Positions 1 to 7,296 of a stretch of 36,172 bases of DNA are shown here, piece by piece (the stretch's first letter is position 1; every line of letters begins with the position of its first letter). Below the pieces are notes generated by a model that saw only the letters and a program-made list of their open reading frames with translations, ran no database searches and was not told where the DNA came from. A program made the translations under genes and the position numbers. The DNA is from Caldilineaceae bacterium (GTDB taxonomy: Bacteria > Chloroflexota > Anaerolineae > Caldilineales > Caldilineaceae): NCBI GenBank assembly GCA_019637695.1, contig JAHBVG010000077.1, forward strand, positions 1 to 36,172, read 5' to 3'.

Positions 1-165
1 ATGGCTCAAAAGTGGAAAGGGGCAGTTGCGTTATTACTGTGCCCGTTGATTACCGCCGATGGTGGGAGCAGCAAGGCACGCGCGTGCGGCTATGGAAAAC
101 CCAACTCCAGAAACTGATCGATGATACTGGTCTGGAGATCAGCGTAATTCCTAACAGTTATTTGA
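1..165 (+). pseudogene. ISAzo13-like transposase remnant, frameshifted
   Basis: Two reading frames together give an internal piece of a DDE transposase. The first frame reads LITADGGSS at about 46-72, and the frame shifted by two bases continues GTRVRLWKTQLQKL and DDTGLEISV to about 155. From memory, ISAzo13-family transposases carry ITADGGGSN, then an R-x-RLWK stretch, then L-x-ITV, so the order and spacing fit with a frameshift near 66-74. The usual next motif (HFPPGTSKWNKIEH) is missing, so the copy is also truncated. The N-terminal part would lie before the window. It sits just after the 3' end of the ABC operon, where ATPase genes might be expected. No terminal inverted repeat was identified. 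The family call rests on remembered motifs only. Confidence 0.55.
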
Positions 166-175
166 TGACAGGCTC

Positions 176-1132
176 TTACTGTCGTTGTCGCGGATCTAGC
201 GCATCGCGTAGACCATCGCCGATGAAGTTGATACTGAGGACGGTGAGGAAAATAAAGAACCCAGGGAAGAGGACCATCCACGGCGCAAGATCGAGATAAT
301 TTTGGCCGTCGTAGAGCAGTCGCCCCCACGTAGGGGTATCCGGCGGGAAGCCCAACCCCAAAAAAGAAAGCACCGATTCAGTGATAATCGCCGCGCCGAC
401 GCTTAAGGTGGCGGCCACGATAATGGGTCCTAGTGTGTTGGGCAAAATATGCTTAAACATGATCGACAGGCGACTGACCCCAATACAGGTCGCTGCCTCT
501 ACAAATTCCCGCTCTTTGAGCGACAAAAATGAGCCGCGCACCAAACGAGCCACCACCATCCAATTCAAAATCCCAATGACGAAGATGATCAGCCAGAAGA
601 TGCCCATTTCTGGACCCATCAACTGGCGCAGCCGATCACGAAAAAGAAAGATGAGCAGCAAGAGCAGAGGAACCACGGGCAAGGCCAAAAACAGATCGGT
701 GATACGCATGAGAACGTTATCGATATGACCGCCCCAATAGCCTGCCACCGCCCCAATGATAGTGCCCAGACTCATGGCGACTGCCATTGCGGCGATGCCA
801 ACAGCCAGCGAAATACGCCCACCCAACATAATGCGAGCCAACATATCGCGCCCTAAATCGTCGGTGCCCATCCAATGTTCAGAACTCGGCGGCTTGATCG
901 ACTGTGAAAAATCGATCCTTCTTGGGCTATCCGTATAAACAACGGGCCCGAGATAAGAGATCAGGAACATAGAAGTTAGGATAATGGCCGCGGCCATCGC
1001 CAAACGGTGTTGGCGAAAACGTCGCCAGGCATCGCCCCATAATGTTCGCGGTGGGCGCTGTTTGCCGATGATAGCGGCGGTGACAGCACTGCCTGTTGGC
1101 GTGGATTGCTTGAGTGAAGTCGCGTTGGTCAT
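176..1132 (-). CDS. Oligopeptide/dipeptide ABC transporter permease (OppC/DppC type)
   Basis: A 318-residue inner-membrane permease of the nickel/peptide/opine importer family. An N-terminal cytoplasmic stretch precedes the first membrane helix (about residues 45-65). The family motif HWMGTDDLGRDMLARIMLGGR follows at about 86-106. The EAA loop that docks the ATPase is visible as EAATCIGVSRLSIMFKHILPN near 216-236. Several more hydrophobic segments follow, ending near WMVLFPGFFIFLTVLSINFIGDGLRDALDP. The start is supported by a GAGGA ribosome site about eight bases upstream. The gene lies 27 bases after the OppB-type permease on the same strand and is the last gene of the operon in view. No ATPase (OppD/OppF) gene follows before the transposase remnant. 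Substrate cannot be told from sequence. Confidence 0.95.
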   Translation of the reverse strand: MTNATSLKQSTPTGSAVTAAIIGKQRPPRTLWGDAWRRFRQHRLAMAAAIILTSMFLISYLGPVVYTDSPRRIDFSQSIKPPSSEHWMGTDDLGRDMLARIMLGGRISLAVGIAAMAVAMSLGTIIGAVAGYWGGHIDNVLMRITDLFLALPVVPLLLLLIFLFRDRLRQLMGPEMGIFWLIIFVIGILNWMVVARLVRGSFLSLKEREFVEAATCIGVSRLSIMFKHILPNTLGPIIVAATLSVGAAIITESVLSFLGLGFPPDTPTWGRLLYDGQNYLDLAPWMVLFPGFFIFLTVLSINFIGDGLRDALDPRQRQ

Positions 1133-1159
1133 AACAAATCCTCAAAGACGACAAATACA

Positions 1160-2119
1160 CTAATGATAACGAATCCGTGGATCGAGAATGCCGTAAAGCA
1201 CATCGGCTACCAGATTAAAGATGACCACCAATGAGGCAAAAATAAAGGTGATCGCCATCACGACCGGTGTATCCGAGTTCTGAATCGATTTGATCAACAA
1301 TTCGCCGATACCGTTAATGCGGAAGATCTGCTCGGTGACAATTGCACCCGAAAAGATCGTCGGCACGCCTAACGCCACCAGCGTCACTACAGGGATCAGA
1401 CTGTTGCGCAATACATGGCGGATGATCACTGTCTGTTTCGCCAGGCCCTTCGAGCGGGCTGTACGCGTATAATCCTGAGGCAAGTTGTCGAGCATCGAGG
1501 CGCGTACATAGCGCGTCATGGTCCCCGTTTGAAAGAGCGTCAGCACGGTCACCGGCATGATCATCTGCCGGATCTGTTTGATAAGTGCATCCCAGTTATC
1601 GACCCTGAGCGTCGAATCGTAGATAAAGGGCAACCAGCGTAAATTGACGCTAAAAATAAGGATCAGAAGAAGTCCTGTAAAAAAGGTGGGCACGGAGAAG
1701 CCAATAAAAGCAAAGGTGGTGGCGATATTGTCAAACCAGGAATAAGGCTTGATGGATGAGAGGACGCCAATCGGAATGGCGAGGAGTACAGAAAGAATAT
1801 AAGCCAGACCGACTACCAGCAATGTCTGCGGTAGACGTTGCTGGATCAACATGGAAACCGGCGCGCGCGTGGCAAATGAAAATCCCCAATCGCCAGTAAC
1901 CATCGAACGCAGCCATTTGAAATATTGAATATAAACAGGATCGTTCAACCCCAATTGTCGGCGAATATTTTCGCGCACCTCTGGGGGAACGGAGGGATCC
2001 GCCGCAAATTGAGAAAGTGGATCGCCAGGCGCCATTGCCAGGATCAGATACAGCACCATACTGATCCCAATTAATGTGGGGATAGAAATTAACAGGCGAC
2101 GAAGAATATAAATACCCAT
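1160..2119 (-). CDS. Oligopeptide/dipeptide ABC transporter permease (OppB/DppB type)
   Basis: A 319-residue membrane permease that pairs with the OppC-type protein. It begins MGIYILRRLLISIPTLIGISMVLYLI, the typical N-terminal helix of this family, and carries the APGDP motif at about 30-34. The EAA-type loop is visible at TARSKGLAKQTVIIRHVLRNSLIPVVT (about 220-245). It ends in the typical ...YGILDPRIRYH. Six membrane segments can be drawn. The length matches the family. It lies downstream of the binding-protein gene, separated by a 110-base gap holding a perfect 14-bp hairpin, so transcription or RNA stability may be stepped down between the two. The ribosome site upstream of the ATG is weak, which may mean lower translation than the binding protein. 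Confidence 0.95.
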   Translation of the reverse strand: MGIYILRRLLISIPTLIGISMVLYLILAMAPGDPLSQFAADPSVPPEVRENIRRQLGLNDPVYIQYFKWLRSMVTGDWGFSFATRAPVSMLIQQRLPQTLLVVGLAYILSVLLAIPIGVLSSIKPYSWFDNIATTFAFIGFSVPTFFTGLLLILIFSVNLRWLPFIYDSTLRVDNWDALIKQIRQMIMPVTVLTLFQTGTMTRYVRASMLDNLPQDYTRTARSKGLAKQTVIIRHVLRNSLIPVVTLVALGVPTIFSGAIVTEQIFRINGIGELLIKSIQNSDTPVVMAITFIFASLVVIFNLVADVLYGILDPRIRYH

Positions 2120-2162
2120 ACAGGCCCCATCAAGAGAACTTTCAAAAAAGGTCGGTAAAATG

Positions 2163-2200
2163 GAGTATGGTTAGGAACCACCTGGCTCCTAACCATACTC
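2163..2200 (-). promoter_or_regulatory. Perfect intercistronic hairpin after the binding-protein gene
   Basis: Arms 2163-2176 and 2187-2200 are perfectly complementary (14 bp; GAGTATGGTTAGGA and its complement) around a 10-base loop. It lies 30 bases past the stop of the binding-protein gene and 43 bases before the permease start. No run of U follows on the minus strand, so it is more likely a partial terminator or 3'-end stabiliser than a full stop. Binding proteins are normally made in excess over permeases, and hairpins at this place are a known way to do that. Confidence 0.75.
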
Positions 2201-2229
2201 TTCACTCACACATCACAACAGCAAGGGAA

Positions 2230-4038
2230 CTATTCCGAATACCAGTTGGCGACGTCCCACATTTCGGAATCCCAACCAGAGGGGTTGTAGCCGCGCAGGC
2301 TGTTGGCCGCGCCAGCCACACGAGGGCGAGCAACCAACGGGATCATAGCCACATCCTCGTTGATAAGGTCGTTGAGCCGATTGGCAAGCTGGCGGCGTTC
2401 TTCAGGATCGACGGAAGCAAACGCCTGGGCGCAGGTGGCGTCGAACTCTTCATTCTGCCAACGCATGTTGTTGTTGCCGCGCCATTCGTTCTCCGCCTGG
2501 GAGGCTTCGCTGGAGACCCACTGGCAGAGGTGGGCGATGGCATCAGGTTCACCGGCGCCAGTGGTGTACATCTGGATGTCGGCGAAGAAGTGGCCGATGT
2601 TGTCGGGGTTGCCAGCGTCAGCGCCAAAGTAGACGCCCGCGTCCACGCTCTTCAACTCGGTCTCAACGCCGATCTCTTCCCACCACTGCTTGATCAATTC
2701 CTGGGTCTTCTGGCGCAACGGGTTGACGCTGGTCTGGAAGAGGATGCTCAGGCGCACGCCATCCTTGGCGCGGATGCCATCGCTGCCGCGCACCCAACCT
2801 GCTTCATCCAATAAGCGGTTGGCTTCGTCCACATCCTGCTCACAGCCGCTGTAGAATTCGTCAGGGCCAGAAGCATAGGGTTCGTAGAAGAGCAGATCGC
2901 AGGTGGGGAAGCCAGTGGGTCCATAGAGCTGTTCGGAGATCACCTGGTTATCGATGGCGGCGCGCAGGGCCTGGCGCACGCGGATGTCGGTGAGGAAGGG
3001 ATGTGGATGCGCCAACTGGCCGCGTTCGTTACCCAGATCGGGATTGACATCGGTGAAGTTGATCAACAGGCGTTCCGCATTGGCAACGGGATAGATAACC
3101 AATACGCCAGCGTCGCCCTGAGCCTCAAGCTGTTGCAGGACAGACGCCTCGACCTGGAGGTTCCACGCCCAGTCGGTGTCGCCGGTCTGGAGTACAGCAC
3201 GCGCCGCCGATGTGGCGTCGCCGCCGCCCTTGAAGATCACTTCGCGGAAGAAGGGTTTGTCCGCATCGCGGTAGTACTCGTTGATGTCGTAGGTAACAAC
3301 ATCGCCGGGTTTGAACTCGACCAACTTGTAGGGGCCAGTGCCAATGGGGGCCAGATTCGCAGTCTGACACTCTTCAGCCGTGGAAGCGGCTGCGCCGATG
3401 CAGTTGGCAAACTGCGCCTTCTGGATCACACGGCCAGAGGTGCTGGTGAACGCGAAGTAGGGGTTGGAGCGCGGACCGTTGTAGTTGATCTGCACGGTGT
3501 AGTCGTCCAACGCCTCAACGCTATCAACGTCGACAAAATAGGCTGCCGTGGTGCAGGCTGTCTGCGCATCGTTACAATAATCGAAGGTAAAGACAACGTC
3601 CTCCGCTGTGAAATCCGTCCCATCAGACCATTTGATGTCCTGGCGCAGCTTCCAGGTGATGGTGCTGCCATCTTCGGCGACGCCGCCATTCTCGATGGTG
3701 GGAATATCTTCCACCAGCAGCGGAACCATCGAACCATCCGGCGCAATCGCGGCCAGCGGCTCCAGGATCAGACGGGACGCGTCATAGTCCTTGGTGCCGG
3801 TGGAAAGATGGGTGTTGAGGATGGTGGGCGCTTGCCAGTAGAGGATGCGGAGGGTGCCGCCGACGCCGCGTCCCCGTTGGGCGGGTTCAGCCGGGGCGGC
3901 TGGTTCGGCGGGTGCTGCGGGCTGAGCAGGCGCGCCTGTGTCGGGGGCTGCTGCAGGCGCACAGGCCGAGATCAGCAAAACCAGTACTGCGATGAGACTC
4001 AGTAAACGCCATTGCCTGAGTCGCTTTGATTGAGCCAT
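2230..4038 (-). CDS. Peptide ABC transporter substrate-binding lipoprotein (SBP family 5)
   Basis: A 602-residue extracytoplasmic solute-binding protein. The chosen ATG at 4038 is preceded by a strong AAAGGAG site, and a start 14 codons further upstream is less likely. The signal peptide is MAQSKRLRQWRLLSLIAVLVL followed by the lipobox LISAC, so the Cys near residue 26 would be lipidated. A linker of Ala/Pro/Glu repeats follows. The mature part has family features: LEPLAAIAPDGSMVPLLVEDIP, then TITWKLRQDIKWSDGTDFTAEDVVFTFDY, and further on RVRQALRAAIDNQVI. It heads the minus-strand operon with the two permeases. Peptides are the usual ligands of this family but sugars or opines are possible. 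Confidence in the family is high. Confidence 0.95.
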   Translation of the reverse strand: MAQSKRLRQWRLLSLIAVLVLLISACAPAAAPDTGAPAQPAAPAEPAAPAEPAQRGRGVGGTLRILYWQAPTILNTHLSTGTKDYDASRLILEPLAAIAPDGSMVPLLVEDIPTIENGGVAEDGSTITWKLRQDIKWSDGTDFTAEDVVFTFDYCNDAQTACTTAAYFVDVDSVEALDDYTVQINYNGPRSNPYFAFTSTSGRVIQKAQFANCIGAAASTAEECQTANLAPIGTGPYKLVEFKPGDVVTYDINEYYRDADKPFFREVIFKGGGDATSAARAVLQTGDTDWAWNLQVEASVLQQLEAQGDAGVLVIYPVANAERLLINFTDVNPDLGNERGQLAHPHPFLTDIRVRQALRAAIDNQVISEQLYGPTGFPTCDLLFYEPYASGPDEFYSGCEQDVDEANRLLDEAGWVRGSDGIRAKDGVRLSILFQTSVNPLRQKTQELIKQWWEEIGVETELKSVDAGVYFGADAGNPDNIGHFFADIQMYTTGAGEPDAIAHLCQWVSSEASQAENEWRGNNNMRWQNEEFDATCAQAFASVDPEERRQLANRLNDLINEDVAMIPLVARPRVAGAANSLRGYNPSGWDSEMWDVANWYSE

Positions 4039-4495
4039 ACCTGATTCTCCTTTACATTGAAACTTGATGGTTGTGGACAATGAAAACCTTGATCAAAAGG
4101 GATGAGTGCAAAGGGAAACTGAGCAGAAGCAGGACTTACGAATACAATGCAACAAGTTTTGCAGAATTGATGAGCAGGCTAGCTCTGGGGAAATTCTATT
4201 CAAAATCACAGCACAAAGGGCGGATTCGCCTGAACACTAATGCGTAAAGGGGGAACGGTTCGTTTGTCAAGGCTGGAATCCGGTGAGAAGACTTTGGTCC
4301 ATGTGCCTGTAGGCCCAAAGTAGCCAAGATAGTACAAGCTTTTTAGATCTGTGTCAAACTCCATTCTATGGGAGCGGAATTTGTAGGTGCGGTTGCAAAC
4401 CGCACGTCTACAGGGATCACCGCAAGAGCGGAATTTGTAGGTGCGGGCCGACCGCAGCGGTCGGCCCGCACCTACAAGACACGAGAAAAACAGAT
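4039..4495. other. 457-base gap: leader of the ABC operon plus palindromic repeats
   Basis: No gene is supported here. The left part (4039-4370) is the upstream region of the ABC operon. On the minus strand a perfect TTGACA lies at 4270-4265, but the hexamer 17-18 bases downstream (TTACGC or TACGCA) is a poor -10, so a promoter there is only possible. The right part (4372-4477) holds two copies of a palindromic repeat, described separately. Confidence 0.5.
4372..4477. repeat. Two-copy palindromic repeat with a 43-bp perfect palindrome
   Basis: A 21-base unit beginning GAGCGGAATTTGTAGG occurs at 4372-4392 and again at 4426-4446. Each copy runs into a different palindrome. The first is GTGCGGTT-gca-AACCGCAC at 4387-4405. 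The second is a perfect palindrome with 21-bp arms at 4435-4455 and 4457-4477 around one base. The centre of the second is CCGACCGCAGCGGTCGG (4448-4464), which recurs exactly at 29402-29418 inside the methyltransferase gene. It lies just past the 3' end of the minus-strand gene that ends at 4496, so it could also act as a transcription-ending hairpin. It looks like a dispersed REP/MITE-type element. Confidence 0.8.
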
Positions 4496-6052
4496 CTACG
4501 CCTTCTGTTTCTCGGCGAAGCGCATCAGCCCCGCTTCCACTTTTTCGGGGATCTGGCGGCAGTGGCTGCGCAGGAAGTCGAGTACTCGCTGCGGGGGGAT
4601 ACCTTCCTCGGCGGCGCGGCTCAGGCTGCGCTGGTTGATCTGGTAGCTAAATTGGGGATAGCTGGCTTGCCACCCGGCAAAGCGTTCGACGCGGAAGCGG
4701 TCGCTCAACGGCGTGCCCAGTGGAACCTTGACCCGAAAATCCTCTTCGACGACGATGGGCCGACGCCGTGGTTCGTTGGGCAATTCCGCGTCCAGATCCA
4801 GCCAGCGCGCCCCGGATCCACTGAGCGAGATCAGCAGATCATCGCCCGCCGACGGCTCCGCCAGATCGAGGGCAGAGAGCCAATAGAGCGGGCCGCTGAA
4901 GAGAAAACGCAGCAGCGCCCCTTCCACTTCATCCCAATGCTCGAAACCTTTGAGGAATTCCTGCGTATGGACATTGCGAATATACCAGCTCTCATAGTCG
5001 CCCGTGGGCCGCTGAAAGTCGGGCCGTTGCGCCTTGATGGCCGCGATCACATCGGATCCGCTGTACCAGGCGCCGGGCTGAAGTTGGCGCAACAGATCGA
5101 GGACCGCCTCACGCGTCTGATGTGGATCGTTTGCCCAGTTGCCGGTCTCGGTACAGTGCAGCGACGGCGTCCGGCAGAGATCGTTCCACTCGGTGGAGTT
5201 ACGCCAGGCGTCCCAGAGGGCGAAGCGCTGCTCGGCTCGGGTCTGCTCCAAAAACGCGTAGACGCGATTTCCCGTCAACCGCACCTGATTGCCGCTCAAG
5301 CGTAGCCAGCCCATCCGATTGGCGAGATGGAGCAGCAGGGCTATCCGTACATCGTCGAGCGTCTGTTCCGTGTTGCCGTTTGCAGCAGATGGGGGCGCCA
5401 GCGCTGTATGTTGCAGCCGGGCTGTCAGTCGGGCCACATCCTCGGCCTGAGGGCGTCCACCCTCGCTCAAGCGCAGACTATCGGTGTGCAGGAAGCCCAA
5501 CAGCGTGCCCACATCCTCGATCAGCGCGTCTTCGGTGAGCAACATACGGGCGGCGGGCGGCGGCGGCGCCGGGATCACCGGCAGGCTGCCTCCCCCTTCC
5601 GTCTTCGTGGGGTTGGGCAGCCAGGGCGAAACATCGCTGGGAATGTAGACAATGGTATGGGCGTTTTGGCCGGCGCCCTTAAAACCACGCCCAATCAGCG
5701 CATAATAGTAGAGAAGCTCGGCCACGCTTTCTGGGTGATGCCAGGGCATCTCCCGTTCCAATTTGGCCGGCCCCATCTGGCGGATGCCGCCGAACTCGCG
5801 GCTGAACTGCGCTTCCACCATTTCGCCGCCCTCGCTGATCAAGCGCTCCAACGCTGTCTGGGCCTGGGCGTGATAATCGACAAGTTCCTGGTAGGCCATG
5901 AGGATCGACGTGGGATCGGTGATCTGCGCCGAGAGGAGTTCCACCGCCTCGCGCCGGCTATCGGCTGCATCCAGAAAAGCGCCACGCAGTTCGGCGATGA
6001 CCTGCAACAAAATTTCTGGGTAATCGGTAAACATCTGCGTGGTCGTGGGCAT
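4496..6052 (-). CDS. XPB/Ssl2-like helicase-associated domain protein
   Basis: A protein of 518 residues counted from the ATG at 6052 (MPTTTQMFTDYPEILLQV). An upstream in-frame extension of 35 residues is hydrophobic and unlike the rest, so the internal start is preferred although its ribosome site is weak. I see no Walker motifs. The region around 115-330 (LLTEDALIEDVGTLLGFLHTDS, then LHLANRMGWLRLSGNQVRLTGN) has the look of stacked winged-helix units. These are seen in the N-terminal domain of XPB/Ssl2-type helicases and in the stand-alone helicase-associated proteins of Actinobacteria and Chloroflexota. The C-terminal part ends YQINQRSLSRAAEEGI with a further helical unit. It is transcribed away from the DUF1232 gene. 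The family call is moderate and the function unknown; a DNA-binding or repair role is an inference. Confidence 0.6.
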   Translation of the reverse strand: MPTTTQMFTDYPEILLQVIAELRGAFLDAADSRREAVELLSAQITDPTSILMAYQELVDYHAQAQTALERLISEGGEMVEAQFSREFGGIRQMGPAKLEREMPWHHPESVAELLYYYALIGRGFKGAGQNAHTIVYIPSDVSPWLPNPTKTEGGGSLPVIPAPPPPAARMLLTEDALIEDVGTLLGFLHTDSLRLSEGGRPQAEDVARLTARLQHTALAPPSAANGNTEQTLDDVRIALLLHLANRMGWLRLSGNQVRLTGNRVYAFLEQTRAEQRFALWDAWRNSTEWNDLCRTPSLHCTETGNWANDPHQTREAVLDLLRQLQPGAWYSGSDVIAAIKAQRPDFQRPTGDYESWYIRNVHTQEFLKGFEHWDEVEGALLRFLFSGPLYWLSALDLAEPSAGDDLLISLSGSGARWLDLDAELPNEPRRRPIVVEEDFRVKVPLGTPLSDRFRVERFAGWQASYPQFSYQINQRSLSRAAEEGIPPQRVLDFLRSHCRQIPEKVEAGLMRFAEKQKA

Positions 6053-6080
6053 GGCGGTTCTCAAAATGAATGCTGGCTTA

Positions 6081-6109
6081 TTGTCAGCAAAGGCAATTTT
6101 CGCTATACT
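6081..6109 (+). promoter_or_regulatory. Sigma70-type promoter for the DUF1232 gene
   Basis: TTGTCA at 6081-6086 and TATACT at 6104-6109 are separated by 17 bases. The start of transcription would be near 6116, about 24 bases before the ATG and just before the AGAGGAG ribosome site. It lies in the 87-base gap between divergent genes. Confidence 0.7.
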
Positions 6110-6139
6110 GATGCAGTCTGAACTAGAGAGGAGCGTATA

Positions 6140-6544
6140 ATGACAAAAAATAAACATTCAGATGATCATGTCCAGCGCAATATGGGTGGCTGGCGATTCT
6201 CGGATATTTTACGGGATTTTGCCGTTACTTGGCAACTGTTGAAAGATCCACGGGTTTCGCTGCTTTTAAAAGTGGCGTTAATCTTCTTTGTTTCCTTCTA
6301 TTGGATCTCGCCGCTCGATCTAATGATCGGCCCAATTGACGACACGGCGATGATGATCCTTGCCTTCCGCGTCTTTGTGCAGATGGCCCCGCGCCAGGCC
6401 GTGGAACAGGCCCTGATCCGCCTGGGCTACCTGCGTGTGCCCACCCCCTCTGATCAGCCGGATCGCGACGTCTGGGATATTTGGAGCGACAAACCAGACA
6501 ATAAGACCATCCCCGGCCAGTGGCGCGTCGTGGATGATAAGTGA
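6140..6544 (+). CDS. DUF1232 (YkvA-like) small membrane protein
   Basis: A 134-residue protein with an AGAGGAG ribosome site. The middle reads LLKVALIFFVSFYWISPLDLMIGPIDDTAMMILAF (about 51-85). This matches the DUF1232 pattern, in which a hydrophobic helix is followed by SPLDL, a short turn, then DD and a second helix. The N-terminus is charged (KNKHSDDH) and the C-terminus is acidic and polar. The role of the family is unknown; members are thought to be small inner-membrane proteins. It is the first gene of a likely run with the MerR-like and potassium-channel genes, but a 21-bp hairpin separates it from the next gene. Confidence 0.75.
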   Translation: MTKNKHSDDHVQRNMGGWRFSDILRDFAVTWQLLKDPRVSLLLKVALIFFVSFYWISPLDLMIGPIDDTAMMILAFRVFVQMAPRQAVEQALIRLGYLRVPTPSDQPDRDVWDIWSDKPDNKTIPGQWRVVDDK

Positions 6545-6553
6545 GTGATTGAA

Positions 6554-6609
6554 TATTGGATATTGGATATTGGGTAGGATACCTGATCCCCAATATCCAA
6601 TATCCAATA
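6554..6609 (+). repeat. AT-rich heptad-like hairpin between the DUF1232 and MerR-like genes
   Basis: Perfect 21-bp arms lie at 6554-6574 and 6589-6609 around a 14-base loop. Each arm is a tandem array of the 7-mer ATATTGG or its complement CCAATAT. After the second arm another CCCAATATCCA runs up to the ATG at 6624, so the array occupies the place where a ribosome site should be. It could work as a terminator, an RNA-stability hairpin or a simple repeat insertion. Confidence 0.8.
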
Positions 6610-6623
6610 CCCAATATCCAACC

Positions 6624-7274
6624 ATGCCATCCGATCAAACCCTTCCTTCCCGCCAAAGTGATCAAGTGACCCAATCTTTTGCTGAAGTCACCGAACTGTT
6701 GGATGTCGCGCCCGGCACGTTGCGCCGCTGGATCCAGCGGTTCGGCGACTTTTTGAATGGCGCTTCCACCGATGTGGACGCGCGTTTCACCTCAACCGAT
6801 GTGGAAACGCTGACGATTGTGCGTGGATTGCTGGCCGAAGGCAACACCTACGAACAGATCACCCATCGTCTGGCAGTGCTTCAATCGGCGAATCAGCCCG
6901 CCAGACCCGCAGAGGGTGGCGGCCATGCCCTGGCCCCTGTCAACAACACAATGCTGCCCCATGCCGTGGGGGAACTGATCTACACCATCTCCGATACGCA
7001 ACAGGCGATCCTCAACAGCCAGAGCGCGCTGCGCGATCTCATGGGCGTGGTGGTACAGGACAATTTCAACCTCAAAGAAGAGAACCGCAAACTACGCGAG
7101 CGGATGCTGGAGATCGAGCGCACACTTGCCGAATACCAGCGCCGCGAAGAGACGCGTAAAGAGCGGTTGGAAAGCCGGTTGCGCGCACTGGAAAGCACCC
7201 TCGGCGCATTGCAACAACAGGTAGCCCATTGGGTGCAACTCCAGCGCCAACGGCGGCGAGGCTGGTTCTGGTGA
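6624..7274 (+). CDS. MerR-like helix-turn-helix protein with a C-terminal coiled coil
   Basis: A protein of 216 residues from ATG 6624, or about 202 if it starts at the GTG at 6666. The N-terminal part reads FAEVTELLDVAPGTLRRWIQRFGDFL, a MerR-type winged HTH in which recognition runs through TLRRWI, followed by FTSTDVETLTIVRGLLAEGNTYEQI, the usual second half. A linker of Gly/Pro/His follows. From about residue 130 to 205 the sequence is charged and heptad-like (NLKEENRKLRERMLEIERTLAEYQRREETRKERLESRLRALE), a long coiled coil that probably dimerises the protein. No ligand domain is seen. It sits 22 bases before the potassium channel gene, so the two are probably co-transcribed. No good ribosome site is visible because the heptad repeat fills that position. 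Confidence 0.75.
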   Translation: MPSDQTLPSRQSDQVTQSFAEVTELLDVAPGTLRRWIQRFGDFLNGASTDVDARFTSTDVETLTIVRGLLAEGNTYEQITHRLAVLQSANQPARPAEGGGHALAPVNNTMLPHAVGELIYTISDTQQAILNSQSALRDLMGVVVQDNFNLKEENRKLRERMLEIERTLAEYQRREETRKERLESRLRALESTLGALQQQVAHWVQLQRQRRRGWFW

Positions 7275-7296
7275 TCGATCATCTCCGCATGTATCC

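Noticed and set aside
3001..4005. Long plus-strand open frame opposite the substrate-binding protein
   Set aside because: It is the antisense of a clear family-5 binding protein and has no domain features or ribosome site.
4562..6121. Long plus-strand open frames opposite the XPB-like gene
   Set aside because: GC-rich antisense shadows; Gln/Arg-rich with no motifs.
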